A DNA stretch of 7,388 nucleotides from Candidatus Competibacteraceae bacterium (GCA_020444985.1 JAGRHK010000073.1:1-7388), one strand, 5' to 3'. Positions 1-6,071 are shown, counted from the stretch's first letter. Notes: generated by a model from the letters alone, not told the origin. Translations and numbers: made by a program.

Positions 1-900
1 CTCGAAGCCCGCTGGTTGCGCCATGTTTCCCCAGCTTTTGCTGAAGACCCAGTGCGGATTTTGCGCGTGGCCCGCTTCAGCGCCCGCTACGCCGCGCTTG
101 GCTTCCGGGTGGCGCCGGAAACTCTGGAGCTGATGCGCGCGATGGTTGCCGGTGGCGAAGTCGATCACTTGACGCCGGAACGAGTCTGGGCGGAAACCGT
201 GCGCGCGCTGGGCGAAGTATGTCCCAAGCGGTTTATCGAAACTCTGCGGGATTGCGACGCGCTGGCGCGCATTTTCCCGGAACTGGATCGTTTATTCGGC
301 GTACCACAGCCGCCCACGCATCATCCGGAGATTGATACCGGCATCCACACTTTGATGGCGTTGACTCAAGCGGTGCGGTTGGGAGCGGATGTGGTAACCC
401 GTTTTGCGGTATTGGTTCATGATTTTGGAAAGGGTATGACGCCTCCCGAGGAATGGCCTCGTCATGTGGGGCATGAGGATCGTGGCGCCGATCTGGTGCG
501 GATTTTTTGCCAGCGGCTGCGGGTTCCCAGCCTGCACCGGGAACTGGGAGTGCTGACAGCTCGTTACCATACGCATTGCCATCGCGCCCTGGAGCTGCGT
601 CCGGGGACCTTGCTGAAAATTCTGCAAAGTCTGGACGCCCTGCGCAAGCCACAACGTTTTGCGCAATTTTTGCTGGCTTGCGAAGCGGATGCCCGGGGTC
701 GCCTGGGACTGGAGCAGCGCGATTATCCACAGGCTGAACTGTTGCGACGCCTTCACCAGGCCGTGTCCGGGATTCAGGCCAGGCCCTTGGTGGAGCAAGG
801 GCTGAGTGGTTTGGCGCTGGCCGAAGCCTTGCGGCGGGAACGCCTGGCAGTCATTACCAAGACGCGGCGCATTTTCAACTCCGTGATTGCATCGGGCTGA
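1..900 (+). CDS. cca: tRNA nucleotidyltransferase (CCA-adding enzyme), 5'-truncated
   Basis: Adds or repairs the 3'-terminal CCA of tRNAs from CTP and ATP in the cytoplasm. The gene enters from outside the window and is open from base 1; the TTG at 16 is an internal Leu codon, not the start. 299 residues are visible. By alignment from memory with the E. coli enzyme (about 412 aa), roughly the first 115 residues, holding the GxGxDxD-type catalytic head, are missing. Visible parts in order: the nucleotide-recognition segment with EDPVR (visible residues 15-19) followed by RVARF; the neck region with LTPERVW (57-63); then an HD domain with HHPEID, GIHT, the HD pair at 140-141 (bases 418-423) and GHED. 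In gammaproteobacterial Cca the HD domain carries phosphatase and 2',3'-cyclic phosphodiesterase activity. The gene ends 157 bp before ilvE, so they may be separate units. Identity is secure. Confidence 0.96.
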   Translation, partial: LEARWLRHVSPAFAEDPVRILRVARFSARYAALGFRVAPETLELMRAMVAGGEVDHLTPERVWAETVRALGEVCPKRFIETLRDCDALARIFPELDRLFGVPQPPTHHPEIDTGIHTLMALTQAVRLGADVVTRFAVLVHDFGKGMTPPEEWPRHVGHEDRGADLVRIFCQRLRVPSLHRELGVLTARYHTHCHRALELRPGTLLKILQSLDALRKPQRFAQFLLACEADARGRLGLEQRDYPQAELLRRLHQAVSGIQARPLVEQGLSGLALAEALRRERLAVITKTRRIFNSVIASG

Positions 901-950
901 CGAGGCGCGCTGAGGCGGAGGAATGCTGACCGCGACGCATGTGCCTTCGT

Positions 951-978
951 TTTAAAACCGGGCAATCTACGTTAATAT
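951..978 (+). promoter_or_regulatory. Weak sigma-70-like promoter candidate upstream of ilvE
   Basis: TTTAAA (951-956) and TAATAT (973-978) are separated by 16 bp. Each matches four of six consensus positions, and they lie in the AT-richest part of the gap between cca and ilvE. It would give a leader of roughly 70-75 nt. The match is weak; it is reported because a promoter is expected in this gap and nothing better is visible. Confidence 0.3.
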
Positions 979-1057
979 TTAGCCTATCAATGAATCGGAT
1001 AACGCTCACCCCGGCGCTTTCTCGAATAGCTTATCGAACACCGCAAGGATTCCAAAA

Positions 1058-2002
1058 ATGTCAATGTCTGATCGCGATGGCCTGATCTGGTATAACGGCG
1101 AACTCACGCCTTGGCGCGAAGCCAACACCCATGTTTTGACGCATACCCTGCATTATGGCATGGGGGTTTTCGAGGGCGTTCGCGCTTACGCTACCGACCG
1201 AGGTACGGCGATTTTCCGGTTGCAGGAGCATACTGATCGGCTATTTCGTTCCGCGCATATCGTTGGGATGCCGATGCCCTACAGCAAGGACGAGATCAAC
1301 GCCGCCTGCCTGCAAGCAGTGCGTACCAATAATCTGGCCAGCGCCTATATTCGCCCAATGTGCTTCTACGGTTCCGAGGGTATGGGGATTCGGGCTGATA
1401 ATCTTAAAGTGCAAGTCATCGTCGCGGCCTGGGAATGGGGCGCTTATCTGGGCGCGGAGAATCTGGAGCGCGGCATCCGCATTCGCACCTCCTCGTTCAG
1501 TCGGCATCATGTCAATGTCACCATGTGCAAGGCCAAGGCGAACGGTAATTACATGAATTCGATGCTGGCGCTTGCCGACGCGCTGCGCGATGGCTACGAC
1601 GAGGCCATGCTACTGGATACGGAAGGTTATGTTTCGGAAGGGAGCGGCGAAAATATCTTCATCGTGCGCGATGGCGTCATTTATACCCCGGATCTGACTT
1701 CCGCGCTGGAAGGCATTACCCGCGACACGATTATTCGTTTCGCGGCGGACCTGAATATCCCGGTGCGGGAAAAGCGCATTACCCGCGATGAAGTGTACAT
1801 TGCAGATGAAGCCTTCTTCACCGGCACGGCGGCGGAAGTGACCCCGATTCGCGAAGTCGATGGCCGCAGCATTGGCGCTGGCCAGCGCGGTCCGATTACT
1901 CAGCGTCTGCAAGCAATGTACTTCGATCAGGTGCATGGGCGCCGCGATGTCTATCCCGAATGGTTGACGCTTATTGCACCGTATGCAGCTCTTCCCGAAT
2001 GA
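1058..2002 (+). CDS. ilvE: Branched-chain amino acid aminotransferase (IlvE, PLP fold type IV)
   Basis: Transfers the amino group between glutamate and the 2-keto acids of valine, leucine and isoleucine, the last step of their synthesis, in the cytoplasm with pyridoxal phosphate. The 314 residues follow the family along their length: WYNGEL near the N-terminus, THTLHYGMGVFEGVRAY (28-44), FRLQEHTDRLF (53-63), AYIRP (96-100), the Schiff-base lysine K160 in CKAKANGNY, YVSEGSGENIF (191-201), GITRDTI (219-225) and FFTGTAAEVTPIREVDG (253-269). The start at 1058 has AAGGA at 1045-1049, 8 nt upstream; the ATG at 1064 would be too far from it. The usual C-terminus is near EWLTL (301-305). The extra tail after L305, nine residues ending ALPE, is encoded opposite the 3' end of the convergent brnA gene, so the original stop may have been replaced. 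Confidence 0.96.
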   Translation: MSMSDRDGLIWYNGELTPWREANTHVLTHTLHYGMGVFEGVRAYATDRGTAIFRLQEHTDRLFRSAHIVGMPMPYSKDEINAACLQAVRTNNLASAYIRPMCFYGSEGMGIRADNLKVQVIVAAWEWGAYLGAENLERGIRIRTSSFSRHHVNVTMCKAKANGNYMNSMLALADALRDGYDEAMLLDTEGYVSEGSGENIFIVRDGVIYTPDLTSALEGITRDTIIRFAADLNIPVREKRITRDEVYIADEAFFTGTAAEVTPIREVDGRSIGAGQRGPITQRLQAMYFDQVHGRRDVYPEWLTLIAPYAALPE

Positions 2003-2258
2003 CTCGGCGCAAGGTCGCTTCCAGTTGGTCGCCGCGCATCACGTCATGCAACGCCTGATTGATCAGCATTTGATAATCCTGTTCTCCCGCTTTGGCTTTG
2101 AAAAAGGCGATGATGTCATTATCCAGCATGATTGAGACGCACTGTTGGCCCCATTGGGCGCGCACCGCTTCGGCAAATTCGGCTTCGCTGACGTCTTTCA
2201 AGCCAATCCGCAATCGCGGGGATTTAGTAGAGGTAGCGGGTGAGGCGTTGTGCTTCAT
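1971..2258 (-). CDS. brnA: BrnA-family antitoxin (ribbon-helix-helix)
   Basis: Likely antitoxin of the BrnT toxin encoded just upstream on the same strand. In the characterised Brucella system BrnA binds and neutralises BrnT and represses the shared promoter through a ribbon-helix-helix domain. The 95-residue product has that shape: a strand around CVSIMLD (about 42-48), a first helix DNDIIAFFKAKA, then DYQMLINQALHDVM as the second helix, ending in a charged helix LEATLRRVIREEL. The start at 2258 is chosen because AAGG (2268-2271) lies 9 nt upstream; an in-frame start at 2297 would lie deep inside brnT. It overlaps brnT by 35 bp, so the two are probably translationally coupled. Its 3' end overlaps the convergent ilvE by 32 bp. 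The family call rests on residue pattern and partner; another RHH antitoxin subfamily is possible. Confidence 0.82.
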   Translation of the reverse strand: MKHNASPATSTKSPRLRIGLKDVSEAEFAEAVRAQWGQQCVSIMLDNDIIAFFKAKAGEQDYQMLINQALHDVMRGDQLEATLRRVIREELHTVQ

Positions 2259-2496
2259 GGGGTTTGGCCTTGCGCATGGAAATGCGGTGAATTTCATCGA
2301 CCGTTTCGGTATGGCAGATCGTCACGATGGCCGCGCCCAGAAACCCAGTGGAGTTGAACCGCTGCTCACTGGCGTAATCACGCGAATCCTCGACTGTGCA
2401 AACCGGGTCATTAAAAACTCGTTCGGCATCGGCAAAATCGAAGCCGTGCTTTTTCAGGTTGGTTTGCCGCTTGCGTTCGTGCCAAGTAAAGATCAT
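2224..2496 (-). CDS. brnT: BrnT-family toxin (RelE-like ribonuclease fold)
   Basis: Probable toxin of a type II toxin-antitoxin module. BrnT proteins are small RelE-like ribonucleases that inhibit translation. The 90-residue product begins MIFTWHERKRQTNLKKHG and continues FDFADAERVFNDP, the family N-terminus (F-x-W, then N-L-x-K-H-G, then F-x-D-A). EQRF (44-47), CHTE (61-64) and ISMRKA (72-77) follow in the usual order. The start at 2496 is chosen because it fits the family N-terminus exactly; upstream in-frame residues look non-coding and no strong ribosome binding site is visible. The expected R-I-I-S near the C-terminus reads H70-R71-I72-S73 here, and an Arg commonly seen after the glycine near 51-54 is absent, so activity is not assured. 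The order toxin then antitoxin, overlapping, is typical of brnTA. Confidence 0.87.
   Translation of the reverse strand: MIFTWHERKRQTNLKKHGFDFADAERVFNDPVCTVEDSRDYASEQRFNSTGFLGAAIVTICHTETVDEIHRISMRKAKPHEAQRLTRYLY
2268..2271 (-). promoter_or_regulatory. Ribosome binding site deciding the brnA start
   Basis: On the minus strand AAGG is followed by a 9-nt spacer and the ATG at 2256-2258. It sits inside the brnT coding sequence and supports the shorter 95-residue form of BrnA over the start at 2297. Confidence 0.55.
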
Positions 2497-2500
2497 CTCG

Positions 2501-2515
2501 CGTATTCTGCATACG
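2501..2515 (-). promoter_or_regulatory. Perfect 5-bp dyad upstream of brnT, candidate BrnA operator
   Basis: CGTAT and ATACG flank a 5-nt centre (CGTATTCTGCATACG on the plus strand), ending 4 bp before the brnT ATG. RHH antitoxins such as BrnA repress their own operons by binding short inverted repeats near the promoter or start codon, so position and size fit an operator. No convincing -35/-10 pair was found beside it, and a 5-bp dyad can arise by chance. Confidence 0.4.
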
Positions 2516-2601
2516 ATTCCAGCGATTGCAAACCGGTTGTTAAGGCATTTGCTGCGTCGGTTGCCGCTAAAGTTTTGACAGCGCGAAGAACCAAAATTGT
2601 A

Positions 2602-2630
2602 GCCCGGATGAAGCACAGCGGAATCCGGGC
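2602..2630. repeat. REP-like palindromic element
   Basis: GCCCGGAT (2602-2609) pairs perfectly with ATCCGGGC (2623-2630) around a 13-nt loop. The core reads like the dispersed GTAGCCCGGATGAAGCGCAGCGGAATCCGGG-type element I recall from many gammaproteobacterial intergenic regions, differing at only about one position. It has no T-tract, so it is not a standard terminator. A second imperfect arm at 2677-2687 (CCCGGGTTTCG) could pair with 2619-2629 at 9 of 11 positions, suggesting a decayed two-part element. Confidence 0.6.
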
Positions 2631-2763
2631 GGGTCTCGCATGTCGTTTGCATCGACGTAAGCCGCAAAGGCTGAGTCCCGGGTTTCGGAACCGTCCAGGA
2701 ACCGATTGATCGACCCTTCCGTTTGCGCCTTTTCAGCAAAGCGCATCTTGTAACAGTGCGCAG

Positions 2764-2769
2764 TATAAT
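2764..2769 (+). promoter_or_regulatory. Perfect TATAAT -10 box for the zinc-finger/LPS operon
   Basis: TATAAT matches the -10 consensus fully and lies 38 bp before the ATG at 2808. No good -35 sits 16-18 bp upstream; TTGTAA at 2748-2753 is only 10 bp away. A 5-bp inverted repeat, GCGCA (2741-2745) and TGCGC (2757-2761), covers the place where the -35 and spacer would be and could be an activator or repressor site. The lack of a -35 hints at a weak or activator-dependent promoter, which is inference. Confidence 0.45.
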
Positions 2770-2807
2770 AGACCGACCCATTTGTTAAAAATCAGGAGAA
2801 TGCCGCC

Positions 2808-3011
2808 ATGGCCGCTGCTGCCGCTGTTTCCGCCCAAGTCACGCCAAACGCTCAAAAGGTCTACGAAGTCCACCGCGCCGACCTGCCGGTGTCCTGCCCG
2901 ATGCCGGATATGATGTTATGGAACTCTCACCCCAAGGTTTATTTATCGCTTGAAGCCACGAACAAGGCCAAGTGTCCGTATTGCAGCGCAGATTTCGTGC
3001 TGGTGGACTGA
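2808..3011 (+). CDS. CHCC-type zinc-finger domain protein (NDUFS6-like)
   Basis: A 67-residue cytoplasmic protein of the zf-CHCC family, related to the C-terminal zinc-binding part of the mitochondrial complex I subunit NDUFS6. Likely zinc ligands are C30 (in SCPMP), H41 (in WNSHPKVYL), C56 and C59 (CPYC), spaced C-x10-H-x14-C-x2-C. The first ten residues are alanine-rich and unstructured-looking. The start has AGGAG (2794-2798) with a 9-nt spacer. Its bacterial role is not established. In Pseudomonas-type genomes a homologue lies between ilvE and LPS core genes, and here too it is followed at once by glycosyltransferase genes, so it is probably the first gene of this operon. No signal peptide or membrane segment is seen. 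Confidence 0.9.
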   Translation: MAAAAAVSAQVTPNAQKVYEVHRADLPVSCPMPDMMLWNSHPKVYLSLEATNKAKCPYCSADFVLVD

Positions 3012-3028
3012 CGCTTTCTCGACGACCA

Positions 3029-3943
3029 GTGAAATTCCAGGCGCATCCGCTGGTCGTCTGGCGCTTCAGCGATGGCAAGGCGGGACACGATAATCAAAGC
3101 CAGGGCTTAGCCGATGCGCTCGGCCGTTTGCGGCCCGTCGAAATGATCACGCTGGAACCGCTACCGGCGGTGGTTGCTCTAAGCGTTTTACTCGGGAGAC
3201 CACGCGCTGTTTGGCGCGATTTGCCAAATCCTGACCTTATACTGGGCGCTGGCCATCGAACGCATCTTTCCCTGTTGGCGGCTCGTCGGATGAGAGACGG
3301 CAAGGTCATTGTCCTGATGCGGCCCACCCTGCCGCTGTTCCTGTTCGATTTATGTCTGATCCCTGCTCATGATGCGCCGCCGACTCGCCCGAACGTACAA
3401 ATCACGCGCGGGGCGCTGAATCGCATTCAACCGTCCACTACGCTCAATGCTTCGCGAGGGCTTTTGCTGATTGGCGGCCCTTCCGTGCATTTCTCCTGGG
3501 ATAGCGCGGGCTTGTACCAGAAAATCGCTGCGATTATTACGGCGACTCCCGCCATGCAGTGGACGTTGACGACATCGCGCCGCACGCCGCCAGATTTTCT
3601 GGAACATTTAGATTGCGGGGAGCGATGTGCGGTGATTCCCGTTACCGAAACCGGTCCCGACTGGCTGCCAGCGCAACTGGCGCAGGCCGGACAGGTTTGG
3701 GTCACCGCCGACAGCGTATCGATGGTTTACGAAGCCTTGACGTCCGGAGCCGCTGTCGGGGTGCTGGACGTTCCTCGCAAACGGTCCAGCCGCATCAGCC
3801 GGGGGCTGGAACAACTGGCTGTCGAAGGTTGGGTGATTTTCTTTAGCGATGGGTCGCGAACTCATGCCTGGCGCCGTCCCCCCGAAACCTTCAACGAAGC
3901 GGAACGCAGCGCCCGCTGGATTATTGACCGGTGGTTCGCCTGA
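3029..3943 (+). CDS. ELM1-family putative glycosyltransferase
   Basis: Member of the family that includes the plant mitochondrial fission protein ELM1; bacterial members have been called nucleoside-diphosphate sugar epimerases in old annotations but look like GT-B glycosyltransferases. In the 304-residue form the family blocks are in order: WRFSDGKAGHDNQSQGL (11-27), GAGHRTH (73-79), IPAHD (111-115), GALNRI (128-133), LIGGPS (147-152), TTSRRTP (181-187), and VTADSVSMVYEAL (225-237), which resembles the donor-binding end of a GT-B C-domain. The start is uncertain. GTG 3029 is chosen because it puts the conserved WRF block near the N-terminus and avoids overlap, but its ribosome binding site is poor; GTG 2972 would add 19 residues and overlap the zinc-finger gene by 40 bp. 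It is followed by a GT4 gene overlapping by 13 bp, which points to surface glycan synthesis. Substrate unknown. Confidence 0.85.
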   Translation: MKFQAHPLVVWRFSDGKAGHDNQSQGLADALGRLRPVEMITLEPLPAVVALSVLLGRPRAVWRDLPNPDLILGAGHRTHLSLLAARRMRDGKVIVLMRPTLPLFLFDLCLIPAHDAPPTRPNVQITRGALNRIQPSTTLNASRGLLLIGGPSVHFSWDSAGLYQKIAAIITATPAMQWTLTTSRRTPPDFLEHLDCGERCAVIPVTETGPDWLPAQLAQAGQVWVTADSVSMVYEALTSGAAVGVLDVPRKRSSRISRGLEQLAVEGWVIFFSDGSRTHAWRRPPETFNEAERSARWIIDRWFA

Positions 3944-5058
3944 GCGTGGCGCAACTGGTTCCGGCGCTGAACGGCGGCGGTGTGGAGCGAGGCACGCTGG
4001 AAATAGCGCGGGCATTGGTTCAGCGTGGCCATCGCTCCATCGTCATTTCCGCTGGCGGACGCCTGGCTCCACAATTGATTAACGAGGGCAGCGAACATCT
4101 GAGCTGGCCGCTGGGCGTCAAGTCGCCGCTGACCTTGCGCTGGATCCGGCCATTGCGGCGCTGGTTGACGGAACAGCGCATCGATATTCTGCATGCGCGT
4201 TCACGGTTGCCGGCTTGGATCGCCTGGCTGGCTTGGCGGAGCATGGAGCTGCGGAGCCGTCCGCGCTTTGTCACGACCGTTCACGGCCGGTATTCGGTCT
4301 CCCGTTATAGCACTGTCATGACCTATGGGGAGCGGGTGATCGCCGTATCGGAAATGATCCAGGATTACCTGCAACGCCATTATCCGCGATTGCCTGCAGA
4401 GCGCATTCAACTGATTCCGCGCGGTGTCGATCCCGCGCAATTTCCCTATGGTTATCAACCGACGCCGGAGTGGTTGCAGGCATGGCATCAGCGCTATCCA
4501 CAATTGCGAGGCGCTCAGACGTTGACGTTGCCGGGCCGGTTGAGTCGGCTCAAGGGCCATGAAGAATTCATCGATTTGATCGCCCGATTGCGGACGCGGG
4601 GCCTCCCGGTTTACGGGTTGATTGTGGGCGGCGTGGAACCCGGTCGGCAACGCTATGCCGATCAATTGCAGCGTCGGGTTCGAGCGATGGGGCTGAGCGA
4701 TGGGATCCTGTTTACCGGGCATCGCGCCGACATGCGCGAGATTTATGCGGTTTCCACCTTAGTGCTGTCGCTGTCGGCTAAACCGGAATCCTTTGGCCGT
4801 GCGGTGTTGGAGGCGTTAAGTCTGGGAACGCCCGTGCTTGGCTACGCACATGGCGGCGTTGGCGAAATTCTGCGCTGTATTTATCCCGCCGGGTTGACGC
4901 CGACCGGCAATCTTGATGTTCTGACGCAACGCGCAGCGGAATTACTGACGGTTGCGCCGCTGGTTCCTGCAGAACCGGTGTTTACCCTACAACGGATGTT
5001 GGATGACACGTTGGCGCTCTATGAAGCGCTGAGTCCATTGCCCCGGAGCCGCGCATGA
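3931..5058 (+). CDS. Glycosyltransferase family 4 (GT-B fold), probable LPS/polysaccharide
   Basis: A retaining nucleotide-sugar-dependent glycosyltransferase acting at the cytoplasmic side of the inner membrane. The 375 residues show a GT4 N-domain with QLVPALNGGGVERGTLEIA (8-26), a hinge near LIPRGVDPAQF (161-171), and a C-domain with PGRLSRLKGHEEF (201-213; R203 and K208 fit the phosphate-binding Arg and Lys), the E-x7-E pair E286 and E294 in PESFGRAVLEAL, and GYAHGGVGE (304-312). No membrane segment. GTG 3931 is preferred because related proteins have about six residues before the QLVPAL block; GTG 3946 is an alternative. It overlaps the upstream gene by 13 bp and the downstream gene by 4 bp. 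Donor and acceptor cannot be told from sequence. Confidence 0.92.
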   Translation: MVRLSVAQLVPALNGGGVERGTLEIARALVQRGHRSIVISAGGRLAPQLINEGSEHLSWPLGVKSPLTLRWIRPLRRWLTEQRIDILHARSRLPAWIAWLAWRSMELRSRPRFVTTVHGRYSVSRYSTVMTYGERVIAVSEMIQDYLQRHYPRLPAERIQLIPRGVDPAQFPYGYQPTPEWLQAWHQRYPQLRGAQTLTLPGRLSRLKGHEEFIDLIARLRTRGLPVYGLIVGGVEPGRQRYADQLQRRVRAMGLSDGILFTGHRADMREIYAVSTLVLSLSAKPESFGRAVLEALSLGTPVLGYAHGGVGEILRCIYPAGLTPTGNLDVLTQRAAELLTVAPLVPAEPVFTLQRMLDDTLALYEALSPLPRSRA

Positions 5059-6071
5059 CGCTCGCGCCTTCCGGTCGAACGCTGATTGTGCAACCGTTGC
5101 CGGGCATCGGCGATATGGTTTGGCATCTGCCGCATATCCACGCCATCGCCGCGACGACCACGACCGGACAAGTGGATATCCTGACCAAACCGCGCTCCCA
5201 GGCGGACCGCTTATTATGCGCCGACCCCTGTGTGGGTCGCATTCTCTGGCTGGAGCGTGACGCCGGTCATCATGCCGGCGTTCGGGGCGTGTTCCGGTTG
5301 GCGGCGCTGCTGCGACGGGCAAACTATCAGCGCGTGTGGTTTCTGCATGCCAGCGCTCGCTATGTATTGGCCGCTTGGCTGGCCCGCATCCCGGAGCGGA
5401 TCGGTTATGGCATCGGCTTGCAACCCTTGCTGCTCAGTACTCCAGTAAAGTTACCCGCTGAATTTCGTCATGCGTCGCCTATGGTGCGGGGTGACGCCTT
5501 GCTGGATTTATTAGAGATTCCTCAACTTGAACCGGAACCTCGATTACCGGTTCTGGCCACAGCGCGACACGCCGTGGCGGAACGATTTTCCGACTGGCCG
5601 CAACCCTGGATTGCGCTGGGCATTGGCAGCAGCGAACCCTGGAAGCAGTGGGGCGCAATGCGTTTTGCGGAATTGGCGCTGGCGTTGCCTCGCTGCCATA
5701 CGGGCGCGATCTTCATCGTTGGTGGTCCGGGGGAACGCTCATTGGCTGACGAGATTTTGCGCCGGGTGCAAGATAGCGGCGGCGTGGCGGTGGATGCAGT
5801 CGCTTTACCTCTGGAGCAAACGGCCGCCCTGCTGGCCAACAGTCGTTGCTACATTGGCAATGATACCGGCGTACTGAATATGGCCGCCGCGCTGGAAACG
5901 CCGGCGCTGGGTCTGTTCGGCGGTTCATTGCCACTGACGCATTCCCGCTTTATCTACGCAATTACCCCGCCGGCGGGCCAAAGCGGCATGATCGCTATCA
6001 CGGTTGCCCGCGTTCTTGAAACATTTTCGCGCATCGTTCAGGAAATGGCCGATGATGATCCGTCCACTTGA
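5055..6071 (+). CDS. Glycosyltransferase family 9 (ADP-heptose:LPS heptosyltransferase-like)
   Basis: Related to WaaC/WaaF, which add L-glycero-D-manno-heptose to the LPS inner core in the cytoplasm. The 338 residues hold the N-terminal acceptor-side block QPLPGIGDMVWHLPHIHAI (13-31), where D20 aligns with the catalytic acidic residue of WaaC, and the C-terminal donor block GNDTGVLNMAAALETPALGLFG (268-289), the GT9 form of the T-G-x-x-H-L-A-A motif with N where His is usual. GIGSSEPWKQWG (189-200) opens the second domain. ATG overlaps the previous stop as ATGA (5055-5058), with CGGAG 6 nt upstream, so translation is probably coupled. Length fits the family. The divergence from WaaC/WaaF motifs means the donor may not be heptose; no gene symbol is assigned. 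Confidence 0.9.
   Translation: MTLAPSGRTLIVQPLPGIGDMVWHLPHIHAIAATTTTGQVDILTKPRSQADRLLCADPCVGRILWLERDAGHHAGVRGVFRLAALLRRANYQRVWFLHASARYVLAAWLARIPERIGYGIGLQPLLLSTPVKLPAEFRHASPMVRGDALLDLLEIPQLEPEPRLPVLATARHAVAERFSDWPQPWIALGIGSSEPWKQWGAMRFAELALALPRCHTGAIFIVGGPGERSLADEILRRVQDSGGVAVDAVALPLEQTAALLANSRCYIGNDTGVLNMAAALETPALGLFGGSLPLTHSRFIYAITPPAGQSGMIAITVARVLETFSRIVQEMADDDPST
6040..6043 (+). promoter_or_regulatory. Ribosome binding site deciding the O-antigen ligase start
   Basis: AGGA lies 8 nt before the ATG at 6052 and 11 nt before the ATG at 6055. It is inside the preceding gene and argues against a longer reading frame opening with a TTG at 6004. Confidence 0.5.

Larger units (their letters stand above)
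2497..2807. other. Intergenic region between brnT and the zinc-finger gene
   Basis: A 311-bp divergent intergenic stretch. It holds the dyad next to brnT, a REP-like hairpin (2602-2630) with a degenerate partner arm further on (2677-2687), two direct copies of GGAACCG (2687-2693 and 2698-2704), and the TATAAT and ribosome binding site of the downstream operon. Open frames crossing it on either strand show no recognisable protein pattern, so I see no gene here. Confidence 0.7.

Noticed and set aside
939..1085. 48-codon open frame in the cca-ilvE gap running into ilvE, as a possible attenuation leader peptide
   Set aside because: It has no ribosome binding site, no run of Ile, Leu or Val codons, and no terminator/antiterminator hairpins follow it.
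2602..2630. Hairpin as a rho-independent terminator
   Set aside because: No T-tract follows on either strand, the loop is 13 nt, and the core matches a dispersed repeat type.
2092..2709. 205-codon plus-strand open frame across brnTA
   Set aside because: It is the antisense shadow of brnT and brnA and shows no family pattern; the minus-strand genes fit known families with correct starts.
2497..2781. N-terminal extension of BrnT to a start at 2781
   Set aside because: The extra 95 residues cross the REP-like hairpin and look non-coding, while the family N-terminus begins at 2496.
6004..6051. Longer O-antigen ligase starting at TTG 6004
   Set aside because: It would overlap the GT9 gene by 68 bp with no ribosome binding site; ATG 6052 has AGGA at good spacing.
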